From Stenotrophomonas sp. 610A2 (lineage in GTDB: Bacteria; Pseudomonadota; Gammaproteobacteria; Xanthomonadales; Xanthomonadaceae), in assembly GCF_030549615.1 (NCBI RefSeq), contig NZ_CP130832.1:1178001-1242000 (forward strand): DNA of 64,000 nucleotides, in the 5' to 3' direction. The position numbers and the translations under genes were made by a program. This document shows positions 42,979 to 53,703 of the stretch, piece after piece. The notes under the pieces were generated by a model, which was not told the DNA's origin, made no database searches, and saw nothing but the letters and a program-made list of their open reading frames with translations. How positions within the stretch are numbered: position 1 is the stretch's first letter; every line of letters begins with the position of its first letter.

Positions 42979-43713
42979 ATGAAGATCGCAACGGACAAAC
43001 TTGTCGCAGGCAGTATTGCAGTGGCAGTCGCAGGCCTGTTGATGCTCGCGGTGTTCAGCATGGACCGGCCAGCGATGGCTGCGCAGGCAGCGATCCGTGT
43101 GCCGGCGCCGACGGGCGCAGCTGATCTGCACCAGGCTGGCGTCAAGCAGGCGCGGGTGGTGTTCGCCGGTGGCTGCTTCTGGGGCGTGCAGGGCGTGTTC
43201 CAGCACATCAAGGGCGTGGACAACGCGGTATCCGGTTACATCGGCGGCAGTGCGGCTGATGCCACCTATGCGCGGGTCAGCAGTGGCGGCAGCGGCCATG
43301 CCGAAGCAGTGCAGGTCAGCTACGACCCGTCGCAGGTCAGCTATGGCCAGTTGCTGCAGGTGTTCTTCTCGGTGGTGCATGATCCGACCCAGCTCAACCG
43401 GCAGGGACCGGACCACGGCAGCCAGTACCGTTCGGCGATCTATGCCGATGATGCCGCGCAGCGTGACGCCGCACGTGCCTATGTCGCGCAGCTGCGGCGC
43501 AGTGCGGTATTCACCGCGCCCGTGGTGACGCGGATCGAAGGCGGCAAGGTCTTCCATGCGGCCGAGGGCTATCACCAGAACTACCTGACCCTGAATCCGG
43601 AGTCGGCTTACATCCGCATCAACGACCTGCCCAAGGTCGCTGCGCTGAAGCAGCAGTATCCAACGCTGTATCGCGAGCGGCCGCGCCTGGTGATGAGCTT
43701 GTCGGCGCGATAA
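42979..43713 (+). CDS. msrA: peptide-methionine (S)-S-oxide reductase, membrane-anchored or exported
   Basis: Reduces the S-sulfoxide of methionine. 244 residues from the ATG at 42979, with TTGGAGGA 9 bases upstream. Residues 8-35 form a signal or anchor segment (VAGSIAVAVAGLLMLAVFSM, ending AMAA). The catalytic GGCFWG motif has C66, and GPDHGSQYRSAIY, HAEAVQVSYDP and FHAAEGYHQNYL are family signatures. The C-terminal resolving cysteines of many MsrAs are absent, so an external thiol donor such as DipZ is likely. It ends the msrB-dipZ-msrA operon. Confidence 0.93.
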   Translation: MKIATDKLVAGSIAVAVAGLLMLAVFSMDRPAMAAQAAIRVPAPTGAADLHQAGVKQARVVFAGGCFWGVQGVFQHIKGVDNAVSGYIGGSAADATYARVSSGGSGHAEAVQVSYDPSQVSYGQLLQVFFSVVHDPTQLNRQGPDHGSQYRSAIYADDAAQRDAARAYVAQLRRSAVFTAPVVTRIEGGKVFHAAEGYHQNYLTLNPESAYIRINDLPKVAALKQQYPTLYRERPRLVMSLSAR

Positions 43714-43735
43714 CCGGCGCGAGCGCAGCAAATGA

Positions 43736-43769
43736 AACGGGCCGCCAGTCAGATGACAGGCGGCCCGTT
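43736..43769. terminator. hairpin between convergent msrA and gst
   Basis: Eleven-bp stem AACGGGCCGCC/GGCGGCCCGTT with a 12-base loop. On the minus strand it is followed by TTCATTT; on the plus strand by GCGTT. It probably serves as a bidirectional terminator. Confidence 0.6.
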
Positions 43770-43792
43770 GCGTTCAAGCGTGAAGCGGTGGA

Positions 43793-44410
43793 TCAGCTCA
43801 GGCCTTCAGCCTTGAGCGCGGCCTGCACCGCCGGATCGGCCTGCATGCGCTGCTCGAAGCGGTCCAGTGCGTCCATGCCGGCCAGGTCGATCTTCAGTCC
43901 ACGCGCCCAGCGCAGGGTCACGTAGGTGTAGGCATCGGCGATGCTGGCGCGCGGCGTGCCCCCCAGCCAGTCGACGTCGGCCAGGCGATCATTGATGCGC
44001 TGGTACAGGCCGCTGAGCTTGGCGCGGGCGTTGTCCTGGGTGCGGGTGATCACCGCTTCGTCTTCCAGGTACTTGGTCGCGCCGAAGATCGGGTAATAGG
44101 TCGGATGCACGTCGGCATTGACGAAGGACAGCCAGCGATTGACCTCGGCGCGGGTGCGCGGGTCGCTGCCGCCTTCAAGACCTGCAGCCGGTGCCTTGTC
44201 GCAGATGTAGTGCAGGATGGCCGCGTTCTGGGTCAGCACCCAGCCACCGTCTTCCAGCACCGGCACGGCGCCGGCCGGGTTCATCTTCAGGTATTCGGGC
44301 GACTTCATCGTGGCGTAGTCCACGATCTGCAGCTCGAACGGCAGGCCCGACCAGATCAACGCGATATGGTCGGCCAGCGAACAGGCGCCGGGCTTGGTAT
44401 AGAGCTTCAT
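43793..44410 (-). CDS. glutathione S-transferase, beta-class-like
   Basis: Cytosolic glutathione S-transferase, 205 residues. The N-terminal thioredoxin-like domain starts MKLYTKPGACSLADHIAL. The Cys in PGACS is the beta-class active-site position, and NPAGAVPVL carries the cis-proline, followed by LTQNAAILHYI. The helical C-terminal domain contains GGTPRASIADAYTYVTLRW with the conserved capping Asp. It stands alone, convergent with msrA. The substrate is not known. Confidence 0.92.
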   Translation of the reverse strand: MKLYTKPGACSLADHIALIWSGLPFELQIVDYATMKSPEYLKMNPAGAVPVLEDGGWVLTQNAAILHYICDKAPAAGLEGGSDPRTRAEVNRWLSFVNADVHPTYYPIFGATKYLEDEAVITRTQDNARAKLSGLYQRINDRLADVDWLGGTPRASIADAYTYVTLRWARGLKIDLAGMDALDRFEQRMQADPAVQAALKAEGLS

Positions 44411-44513
44411 CAGGGCTACCTCGGGAGTGAAAAGACCCGGGCATTATGGCCATATGCGCGTTAAGCGGCGTGGCCATGGATGGCACAGACAGTGCGCCAC
44501 ATGTTCAGCTTGC

Positions 44514-44972
44514 TCAGGAGGCGCGCGGCTTCAGCGACTGCACCTTATAGAAGGTGTGCCCGCCGATGGTTGCCACCTGGTAGGCATTGCGCCAGCTCGG
44601 GCTTGCAATCGCATGCGCGGCGAAGTGGCTGGCACCTGGGACGATTTCCTTGCGCTGGCCATTGGGCAGGGCCCAATTGCGCTCGGCGGCAAAGGCCACG
44701 TCGACGGCTTCGGCCCAAGCATCGTTGTTGCGCAGCTGGGTGCCGGGAGCGACCAGGGTCGGGGCGAACTGCTTGCGTGCGGTCACCACCTGGCACATCG
44801 AGTCACCCCACAGACCGCTGTCCAGCCGCCGCAGGGCGACTTCGGCCACGGCCTGCTGGCCGCGAAGGGTCTGGTCGCGTGCTTCCAGGTACACCGTCGT
44901 GCTCAGGCACAACGAATCGGCTGCTGGCTGCGGCAACATCTGCGACAACCAAAGAATCCAAGCCAGTTTCAT
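44514..44972 (-). CDS. SleB-like cell wall hydrolase
   Basis: Small exported hydrolase of the SleB/Hydrolase_2 family, 152 residues. A short hydrophobic leader (MKLAWILWLSQMLPQPAADS) precedes the domain, which begins CLSTTVYLEARDQTLRGQQAVAEVALRRL. The glutamate in YLEARD is the candidate catalytic residue. The C-terminal part (HFAAHAIASPSWRNAYQVATIGGHTFYKV) matches the family's FY-ending core. The expected role is peptidoglycan cleavage during wall remodelling. The upstream 500 bases show no partner gene. Confidence 0.82.
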   Translation of the reverse strand: MKLAWILWLSQMLPQPAADSLCLSTTVYLEARDQTLRGQQAVAEVALRRLDSGLWGDSMCQVVTARKQFAPTLVAPGTQLRNNDAWAEAVDVAFAAERNWALPNGQRKEIVPGASHFAAHAIASPSWRNAYQVATIGGHTFYKVQSLKPRAS

Positions 44973-45492
44973 AAATCTCCTTGCTCCGTGTGGGCCGCGG
45001 CCTGCCTGTTCCCACTCGGGAACCAGGCAACGTACGACTTGGCGTTATGGGGAGGCGGCCGTGGCATCGGGGCCGCCCCGTGGGCAGCCCTCAATGCGAT
45101 TGGGGAGAGCTGCGCCTGCTCACCGGAACTGGTGGGTGAGCGGAAGTTGGCGCAAGGTAGGGGGCGAACACCAAACCCATCCTGAACGCTCTTTGTTGAC
45201 ATTCAGGTTTATTGCAAGAGCTGTTTTGGTGCCGGGTACGCGTATTCAGATTTTTTCGGGCACACCGGAGGCGTGATTCGAGGTCACGCCGATGCGCTGC
45301 TCAAAGCCGAAATAAGTGGGATTTGCATCGCATTTTTAAGGCGATTTGCAGCCATTTCCGATAGCCCGGGTAAGGGAAGCGCACCCGGGATTCGCTGTGT
45401 TGATGTCTCTGCTGTTGTCTGGTGAATCTTCCCGGGTGCGCTGCGCTTACCCGGGCTACGACTGTGTTGTCCAAAAGAGCTGGGCTTTTGTC
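44973..45492. other. intergenic region between hydrolase and fadH (520 bases)
   Basis: No credible gene is seen. The right part holds an inverted repeat (45362-45458). The left 380 bases contain no open frame with a ribosome binding site. TTGACA occurs at about 45194 on the + strand, but without a matching -10. GAGGCGTGA...TCACGCC forms a short stem at about 45269-45290. Confidence 0.6.
45362..45458. repeat. inverted repeat with CCCGGGTAAG...CGCACCCGGG arms
   Basis: Two 29-base arms (45362-45390 and 45430-45458) are inverse complements with two differences, separated by 39 bases. Each begins TAGCCCGGGTAAG and ends GCGCACCCGGGA. The motif is a different family from SMAG. It lies just beyond the fadH stop on the opposite strand. 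Confidence 0.8.
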
Positions 45493-47577
<2,085 letters not shown>

Positions 47578-47684
47578 TCAATCCTTCCTCCTGCTGTCGG
47601 GGCTGCACCTATCCCAAAAGGATTACGCCGTCATTACAATGCGCGGCCCCCGCCCAGCAACGGACTGACTGTCGTGGAAGCTCC

Positions 47685-49736
47685 ATGCCTGTAATGCCTT
47701 CTTCTGTTATTCCCACAAAACGCGTTACGCGCCTGTTTCCCCAACTGTGGATGCTGGTCGCTGGCATGGTTGTGCTCGGCGGGCTGGCCCGCCTGTTCAT
47801 GTGGTGGGATTACGCAGGCAGCGAACGCGGCCTGACATTGCTATGGACGGCCATGTGGCAGGGAATGCGCTATGACATGGTGGCCGGCGCAGTCGCTGCC
47901 GGTCTGATCGGCTTGTTGACGGTCCCGGTGTGGCTGACGGGACGGCGTGAAACCGCGGTGCGGCTGGCGCAGCGTCTGTTGCTGGCATTGTTGCTGCTGT
48001 TCGTCCTGCTTTCGCTGTGCGAACACTTCTATTACGCGTTCTATAAGACGCGCTTTGATCCCATCGTGTTCGGTATGTTCGAAGACGACACCGGGGCGAT
48101 CCTGGACACCGTCTGGGATGACTATCCGGTGATCCGCGGTGTTGTGGGTCTGCTGCTGGCTGGTGGCGTGTTGCACTGGTGCATTCCGCGCGCTGGTGAC
48201 TGGCTCGCCCAGCGTTGGCCGCGCGCTTCGGGCGCATGGGCGCGCACGCTGTTGCTTGTGCTGCAATGTGTGCTGCTCGTTCTGCTGGCGCGCGGCAGCG
48301 TAGGCAGCTTTCCGTTGATCAGGCGTGATGTGACCGTCTCGACGGACCCCTTCGTCAATGCCTTGGTGCTGAATGCGCCGCTGACGCTTTACCGCGCAGC
48401 ACGAACACGCGCCAAGGAAACCGACTTCGGGGATGACCCCCTGGTTGGCGTGCGCAGTAATGGATTCACCGATCTGGCAGAAGCCGCCAAGCTCGCTGGG
48501 CTGCCTTCCGCGGATCCACAGCTGCTGCAGGCGGCGCTGTTCCCGATCGCACCCGGCCAACCACGCAGCTTGGCGCAGTCACCACATGTGGTGCTGGGCT
48601 TGATGGAATCGTTTGGGCAGGACCTGCTGTACACCGATGACCCGCACAACGACATGCTCGGCCGCCTGCGCGCCGAGCTGCCCACCGGCCACCGCTTCGA
48701 AAACTTCATCGCTGGGCAGAACGGCACCCATCCGACGCTGGAGAACCTGATCCTGGGCACGCCGATAACCCCGCTCGCTCTGGGTCGCAACGCGCGGCTG
48801 GCGTTTGATACCTCGGCGGCCCTGCCATTCAAGCGCGCCGGCTATCGCACCGTGTTCATTTACGGTGGTGGCAGCGATTGGCGCGAGATTGGCACGGCGC
48901 TTCCAAATCAGGGCTTTGACAAGGTGTACGACGCGCGCGATATCAAACAGCGTTTTGCGCAGGCCACTGGCACCGAGTGGGGCCTGTATGACAGCTGGTT
49001 GTTCCGCTTCGCGCAGACCGTGTTGAGCGAGGCCGATGCCCGTGGCGAGCGCGTGTTCATGGTGTTGCTGACCACCAGCAATCATCCACCGCATGCCTTG
49101 GATACGCCGCGTCGCCAATACCCCTTGGATCCGGCAGCCCTCGGTCCGCGCGCTCTGGCTGATACAGCCGAGCTACGGCGGATGCTGGCGACCTATCAAT
49201 ACCAGGCTGACGAGCTGGGCGGTTTCCTGCAGCAGCTGCGCGAGCAGCCGCTGGGCGAGCGGACCCTGGTGGCGATGGCCGGCGACCACAACCTGCGTTC
49301 GCATTACCGCTATGACCTGCCCGCAGAGCAGGTCGACGTGGACCGCGTGTTTGCCTGGCTGCGGATTCCGCCGGCATTCGCACCGGCCGACAGCGCGCCG
49401 GATACCCGCGCATTTGCCGGCCATGGCGACCTGCTGCCGACCTTGGTGGAGCTGGCCTTGCCTGGCCAGCGCTACTTCGCCACCGGCCGTAATCTCTGGC
49501 AGCCTGCACCCAACGGCGGGGAGGCCTTGGCGCAGTTCGACCGCATGTATACCCCAGCCGGTTTGTTGCTGCCTTTGGAAGCACCGCGGCTGCATCGCTG
49601 GGTTGATTCGCGCCATGTGCAGATGCAGGGAGAGGCGCCGGATGCGATCAGCGCGGCGCGGGCACGGCAGGCTGCGGCGTGGGTGGCCTTGCGTGATTGG
49701 CACATCCGCCAGCAGGTTGCGCGCAGTCGTCGCTGA
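47685..49736 (+). CDS. LTA synthase / phosphoglycerol transferase family membrane protein
   Basis: Alkaline phosphatase superfamily enzyme, 683 residues. About five N-terminal hydrophobic segments (residues 15-230) precede a periplasmic sulfatase-like domain. The candidate nucleophile is T348 in GQNGTHPTLENL, which aligns with the LtaS threonine. Other family pieces are LMESFGQDLLY, PFKRAGYRTVFIYGGG, LTTSNHPPH and MAGDHNLRSHY. The start is at 47685 (MPVMPSSVIPTK) with GTGGAAG upstream; an ATG at 47694 is the alternative. In Gram-negatives such enzymes (for example OpgB) add phosphoglycerol to periplasmic glucans. The true substrate here is unknown. Confidence 0.85.
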   Translation: MPVMPSSVIPTKRVTRLFPQLWMLVAGMVVLGGLARLFMWWDYAGSERGLTLLWTAMWQGMRYDMVAGAVAAGLIGLLTVPVWLTGRRETAVRLAQRLLLALLLLFVLLSLCEHFYYAFYKTRFDPIVFGMFEDDTGAILDTVWDDYPVIRGVVGLLLAGGVLHWCIPRAGDWLAQRWPRASGAWARTLLLVLQCVLLVLLARGSVGSFPLIRRDVTVSTDPFVNALVLNAPLTLYRAARTRAKETDFGDDPLVGVRSNGFTDLAEAAKLAGLPSADPQLLQAALFPIAPGQPRSLAQSPHVVLGLMESFGQDLLYTDDPHNDMLGRLRAELPTGHRFENFIAGQNGTHPTLENLILGTPITPLALGRNARLAFDTSAALPFKRAGYRTVFIYGGGSDWREIGTALPNQGFDKVYDARDIKQRFAQATGTEWGLYDSWLFRFAQTVLSEADARGERVFMVLLTTSNHPPHALDTPRRQYPLDPAALGPRALADTAELRRMLATYQYQADELGGFLQQLREQPLGERTLVAMAGDHNLRSHYRYDLPAEQVDVDRVFAWLRIPPAFAPADSAPDTRAFAGHGDLLPTLVELALPGQRYFATGRNLWQPAPNGGEALAQFDRMYTPAGLLLPLEAPRLHRWVDSRHVQMQGEAPDAISAARARQAAAWVALRDWHIRQQVARSRR

Positions 49737-49753
49737 CTGCGCAACTGCCCGGA

Positions 49754-50371
49754 TCAAGCGGCGGGTGAGGGCGCCGCTGGTCGCGGTTGGCGATCAAACA
49801 AGGGCAGGGTGAGGCCGCACAGCGGCCCGATCAGCAGGGCGAACGCCAGCGTGCCCCAACCGACATTGCCACCCAGCCACCAACCCACCGCCAGTGCGCT
49901 GGCTTCAATCAGGGTGCGGACCTTCCAGATCGCCCAGCCGGTACGCGCATGCAGGCCGGTCATCAGGCCGTCGCGTGGGCCTGGCCCGAAGCGGGCACCA
50001 ATATAGAGGCCGGTGGCCACCGCCAGCAGGAGCAGCCCTGCGGCGAACAGCAGCACTTGCCACAGCAGGCCCTCAGCGGCCGGCAGCAGATTCAGGCCCA
50101 ATTGTGCGCTGGGGCCGATCAACAGCACATTGAGCACCGTCCCCAGCCCGGGTTTCTGCCGTATCGGCAGCCACATCAGCAGCACGCAGACGCCGACCAG
50201 ATTGGTGACCAGGCCGAAGCCCAGGCCACTGCGCAGGGAAATGCCCTGGCTCAGGACATCCCAAGGGGCGATGCCGATGCCGGCACGGATCATCAGGGAA
50301 GAGGCGATACCAAACAGGAACAGGCCCAGCAGCAACTGCAGCAGGCGCGATACGAACGTCAGGGAAGGCAT
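49754..50371 (-). CDS. YczE/YyaS/YitT-type membrane protein
   Basis: Integral membrane protein with about five hydrophobic helices, 205 residues from the ATG at 50371 (MPSLTFVSRLLQLLLGLFLFG). A TTG start at 50404 would add 11 residues; neither has a clear Shine-Dalgarno. The motif IRAGIGIAPWDVLSQGIS and the later GARFGPGPRDGLMTGLHARTG are family hallmarks. The function of the family is not established. It converges with the LTA-synthase-family gene only 17 bases away, leaving no room for a terminator. Confidence 0.82.
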   Translation of the reverse strand: MPSLTFVSRLLQLLLGLFLFGIASSLMIRAGIGIAPWDVLSQGISLRSGLGFGLVTNLVGVCVLLMWLPIRQKPGLGTVLNVLLIGPSAQLGLNLLPAAEGLLWQVLLFAAGLLLLAVATGLYIGARFGPGPRDGLMTGLHARTGWAIWKVRTLIEASALAVGWWLGGNVGWGTLAFALLIGPLCGLTLPLFDRQPRPAAPSPAA

Positions 50372-50464
50372 GGTCGGGGGATCAGCAGGCTGCGTATTGG
50401 GCAAGCAGATGTGAAAAGGCGTTGCGCCACGCTGGCGTGGCGCAACGTACTGCCGGCGGGGTAC

Positions 50465-51490
50465 TCAGTCCCAGCCTTCCAGCGCCAGTTTGCCGATGGT
50501 GCTGCCGGCCTCCAGCTGACGGTGGGCCTGGCGCAGGTTGCCGGCATTGATGCTGCCCAGCCGCTGGCTCAAGGTGGTACGCAGCTCGCCGGCGTCGATC
50601 AGGCTGGCCGCACGGGTCAGGATGCGGTGCTGCTCGATCATGTCGGCGGTACGGAAGCGAGCGCGGGCAAACATGAATTCCCAATGGATGCCGATGCACT
50701 TGGCTTTGTAAGGGTCACCAATCCGAAGTTCGGTGGCCGGCTCGACGATCAGCCCGACGTGCCCCTGCGGCGCCAGCAGTTCACCCAGCTGCTGCCAGTA
50801 CAGATCGGTATTGGCGAGATTGAGTGCTGCATCCACCGTAGTGATGCCCAGGGCCTGCAGCTGGGGCGCCAGCGGTTGCCGATGGTCGATGACGTGGGCT
50901 GCACCCATCTGCTGGCACCACTGCACGCTCTCCGGACGCGAGGCGGTGGCGATCACGGTGAAACCGGCATGTTGTCCAAGCTGGATGGCCATCGAGCCAA
51001 CGCCACCGGCGCCGCCAATCACCAGCAAGGTCTTGCCGACATGGCGGCGGCCATCCAGTTGATAGGGCATGCGCTGGAATAGCAGTTCCCAGGCCGTGAG
51101 CGTGGTCAGCGGCAGCGCGGCGGCTTCAGCGAAGTCCAGGGTGGTCGGTTTGCGGCCGACCAGGCGTTCATCCACCAGCTGCAGCTGCGCGTTGCAGCCA
51201 GGGCGGGTCACGTCGCCTGCGTAATAGACCTCGTCACCTACTTCAAAGGCGGTTACCTCCGGGCCAACCGCGACCACGGTGCCGGCGGCGTCAAATCCCA
51301 GGACACGGGGGGGATTTTCTTCGCCAAGTTTGGGGCCGCGCAGTTTGGCGTCCACTGGATTGACGGAAACCGCCTGAACCTGAATCAACAGGTCCTGGCC
51401 CTGCGGAGCAGCGGGTACGGGCAGGGTCAAATCCAACAGTGCGTCGGGGTCATCGATGGCAAGGTAACGGGTCAGGCCGATTGCTTTCAT
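50465..51490 (-). CDS. zinc-independent MDR-superfamily oxidoreductase (quinone oxidoreductase-like)
   Basis: NAD(P)H-dependent reductase of the medium-chain dehydrogenase/reductase superfamily, 341 residues. The N-terminal GroES-like part has VSVNPVDAKLRGP, RVLGFDAAGTV and EVGDEVYYAG. The Rossmann part has LLVIGGAGGVGSMAIQLGQ. The catalytic and structural zinc ligands of alcohol dehydrogenases are missing, so annotation as a 'zinc-binding alcohol dehydrogenase' would mislead; a quinone or enone reductase is more likely. It appears monocistronic. Confidence 0.88.
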   Translation of the reverse strand: MKAIGLTRYLAIDDPDALLDLTLPVPAAPQGQDLLIQVQAVSVNPVDAKLRGPKLGEENPPRVLGFDAAGTVVAVGPEVTAFEVGDEVYYAGDVTRPGCNAQLQLVDERLVGRKPTTLDFAEAAALPLTTLTAWELLFQRMPYQLDGRRHVGKTLLVIGGAGGVGSMAIQLGQHAGFTVIATASRPESVQWCQQMGAAHVIDHRQPLAPQLQALGITTVDAALNLANTDLYWQQLGELLAPQGHVGLIVEPATELRIGDPYKAKCIGIHWEFMFARARFRTADMIEQHRILTRAASLIDAGELRTTLSQRLGSINAGNLRQAHRQLEAGSTIGKLALEGWD

Positions 51491-51872
51491 GCGGAAAAGT
51501 TCCGTGGCGGGGGAGCAAAATCATCATACCGAGCAAACGGTTCAGCTGGCGGTAACTGGCGGTGCAAGCCCTGTTTATTAAGGGTTTGTCATATAAAACC
51601 AGCTGCGCTGCAGCATTCTCCCCGGAAGCCTTGCGATAGCTGACTCTTGCGTCCTTTGACCAAGCTGTATACGTTGCGCCAAGCCGGACACGTAGAGGTC
51701 TGGCGGTCGCCTCATTTGTTACGAGGCTGTTAACATCGCCTTCACGGCCAAGCGCATAATGTGCACCGCGATGGCGTGAGGAAACGGCCGTCTCTGAACG
51801 CGACGAAGAATATCGCTGTGCTGGACCATGCCTCTACCGGTTTCATACCCCCGAAACAAGGAGCTGTATTTC
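51491..51872. other. intergenic and leader region before the OmpA gene (382 bases)
   Basis: No gene is seen. Two AT-rich spots on the + strand could be promoters: TATAAA near 51591 without a good -35, and TTAACA (51730-51735) with CATAAT (51755-51760) at 19 bases. The latter would give a leader of about 105 bases before the OmpA ATG, as is common for abundant outer-membrane proteins. Confidence 0.45.
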
Positions 51873-52976
51873 ATGAACAAGAAGATCCTTACTGCCGCGC
51901 TGCTCGGTGGTCTGGCTTTCGCCCAGGCCGCTTCGGCACAGGAATTTGACGACCGCTGGTACCTGACCGGTTCGGCCGGCTTCAACTTCCAGGACGGCGA
52001 TCGTGGCACCAACGACGCTCCGTTCGCCACGCTGGGTCTGGGCAAGTTCATCAGCCCGAACTGGTCGCTGGACGGTGAACTGAACTATCAGAACCCGAAC
52101 TTCGAGAGCAACCAGGACCAGAACTGGTCGCAGTACGGCGTTTCGCTGGACCTGCGTCGCCACTTCATCCAGGAAGGCCGTGGCTGGAACCCGTACCTGC
52201 TCGCAGGCCTGGGTTACCAGAAGTCGGAAGAAGAATACCTGTCCGGCGCTGAGCTGAAGGATCGCAAGGACGGCAACCTGGCTGCCAAGGTCGGCGTTGG
52301 TCTGCAGACCACGTTCGAAAAGCGCGTCGCCGTGCGTGCTGAACTGGCTTACCGCGCTGACTTCGACGACCAGAGCATTGCTCCGCGCGCCGATGGCGGC
52401 AAGGAACAGGATTGGTTCGGCGACGTGCTGGCTTCGGTCGGCGTCGTGATCCCGCTGGGCCCGGCTCCGGTCGCTGCTGTTGCTCCGGCACCGGCTCCGG
52501 TTGCTCCGAGCTGCGCAGACCTGGATGACGACGGTGACGGCGTCAACAACTGCGACGACAAGTGCCCGACCTCGCAGCCTGGCCAGACCATTGGTCCGGA
52601 CGGTTGCCCGGTGCCGGTCTCGATCGATCTGAAGGGCGTCAACTTCGATTTCGACAAGGCCACCCTGCGTCCGGACGCCGTGTCGATCCTGAGCGAAGCC
52701 TCCGAGATCCTGAAGCGTTACCCGGATCTGCGCGTTGAAGTTGCCGGTCACACCGACTCGAAGGGTACCGACGCTTACAACCAGAAGCTGTCCGAGCGTC
52801 GCGCCAAGGCTGTGTACGACTACCTGACCACCAATGGTGTGTCGGCGTCGCGCCTGCAGGGCCCGATCGGCTACGGCGAGAGCCGTCCGATTGCTCCGAA
52901 CACCAATGCTGATGGTTCGGACAACCCGGAAGGTCGCGCAAAGAACCGTCGTACCGAGCTGAACGTCCAGAACTAA
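51873..52976 (+). CDS. OmpA-family outer membrane protein
   Basis: Major outer-membrane protein that tethers the envelope to peptidoglycan. It has 367 residues: a signal peptide (MNKKILTAALLGGLAFAQAASA), a beta-barrel of about 180 residues with alternating motifs (WYLTGSAGFNFQDGDRGTND), and a Pro/Ala-rich hinge (APVAAVAPAPAPVAPS). A calcium-type TSP3 repeat DLDDDGDGVNNCDDKCP follows with its cysteine pair, then the OmpA C-terminal domain with DFDKATLRPDAVSIL, VAGHTDSKGTDAYN and the diaminopimelate-binding LSERRAKAVYDYL. AAGGAG lies 9 bases before the ATG. Confidence 0.95.
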   Translation: MNKKILTAALLGGLAFAQAASAQEFDDRWYLTGSAGFNFQDGDRGTNDAPFATLGLGKFISPNWSLDGELNYQNPNFESNQDQNWSQYGVSLDLRRHFIQEGRGWNPYLLAGLGYQKSEEEYLSGAELKDRKDGNLAAKVGVGLQTTFEKRVAVRAELAYRADFDDQSIAPRADGGKEQDWFGDVLASVGVVIPLGPAPVAAVAPAPAPVAPSCADLDDDGDGVNNCDDKCPTSQPGQTIGPDGCPVPVSIDLKGVNFDFDKATLRPDAVSILSEASEILKRYPDLRVEVAGHTDSKGTDAYNQKLSERRAKAVYDYLTTNGVSASRLQGPIGYGESRPIAPNTNADGSDNPEGRAKNRRTELNVQN

Positions 52977-53011
52977 TCGGACGCTTCGGTTTCAGTACTT
53001 CGGTATGAGAG

Positions 53012-53048
53012 CAAGGCCCGGCATCTGCCGGGCCTTGTTTTTTTTTTA
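53012..53048 (+). terminator. terminator after the OmpA gene
   Basis: Twelve-base arms CAAGGCCCGGCA/TGCCGGGCCTTG with a minimal loop, followed by at least nine T residues. A strong intrinsic terminator, consistent with high expression. Confidence 0.95.
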
Positions 53049-53179
53049 ATGCCTGTGGCGTTTTCAACGCGTGATTTGTGTGACGCCGGCAGGTAATCGC
53101 GGCTTGTGCGCATTTAACGGTTGAAAGCACTGCGGGTGCTGCCTACACTCGCCGCGTTATCTTGCCGAATGGAAATCCG

Positions 53180-53677
53180 ATGCTGCGTATCGCTCTGGCT
53201 GGTCTTGTCGCCTTGGCATTTGTGCCTGCCGCCCATGCAGCCGTGGACTGTTCGGCCAGTGCCGTGACGCCGGCACCGCTGGCTACGTCGCTGATCGCCC
53301 CGGTTGCCTCGGAACTGTATGTGCGTCCGGGTCAGCTGGGCATGCCGTCGGGCGTGTTGAGCTCGGGTGGCGGTGATGAGCAGTCGCTCGATCGCGTGCT
53401 GATGCGTCTGCGTGTTGAGAGCTGCAACAACGTGGCCAATGCCATCCCGGCGCGCCCGGCGATCAATGCCAACGATCCGGCCGCCTACAAGCCGCAGACC
53501 GAGTTCGACAATACGCCGTGGCGTTTTGACATGAGCCAGAACGGCAAGCGCATGACCGCCGAAGAATTCGATGCCTGGATGAAGGCGCGCGGCGTACGCG
53601 TGGTCAAGGCACGTCCGGCCGCAACCGATCCGGCCGCAGCACCGGCTGCCGCGCAGCCTGCTGCCGAGGTCAAGTAA
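53180..53677 (+). CDS. unknown exported protein with a C-terminal DAWMK module
   Basis: 165 residues. A clear signal peptide (MLRIALAGLVALAFVPAAHA) is followed by a mature protein beginning AVDCSASAV. A serine/leucine-rich middle region follows, with one more cysteine (ESCNNVANAIPARP). Near the C-terminus, TPWRFDMSQNGKRMTAEEF runs into DAWMKARGVRVVK and an Ala/Pro-rich tail. The same module occurs in the lipoprotein at 54645-54944. The two cysteines could form a disulfide. No known family is recognised. The ATG at 53180 is used; the frame is open upstream from a TTG. Confidence 0.8.
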   Translation: MLRIALAGLVALAFVPAAHAAVDCSASAVTPAPLATSLIAPVASELYVRPGQLGMPSGVLSSGGGDEQSLDRVLMRLRVESCNNVANAIPARPAINANDPAAYKPQTEFDNTPWRFDMSQNGKRMTAEEFDAWMKARGVRVVKARPAATDPAAAPAAAQPAAEVK

Positions 53678-53703
53678 GGCGGCAACCGCCGCTTGCAGAC
53701 CTG

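Noticed and set aside
49754..50404. TTG start giving an 11-residue longer YczE/YitT-like protein
   Set aside because: No ribosome binding site and a hydrophilic extension; the ATG at 50371 places the first helix normally.
50465..51490. Zinc-containing alcohol dehydrogenase
   Set aside because: The usual catalytic Cys/His/Cys and the structural four-cysteine lobe are absent, so only the MDR fold is claimed.
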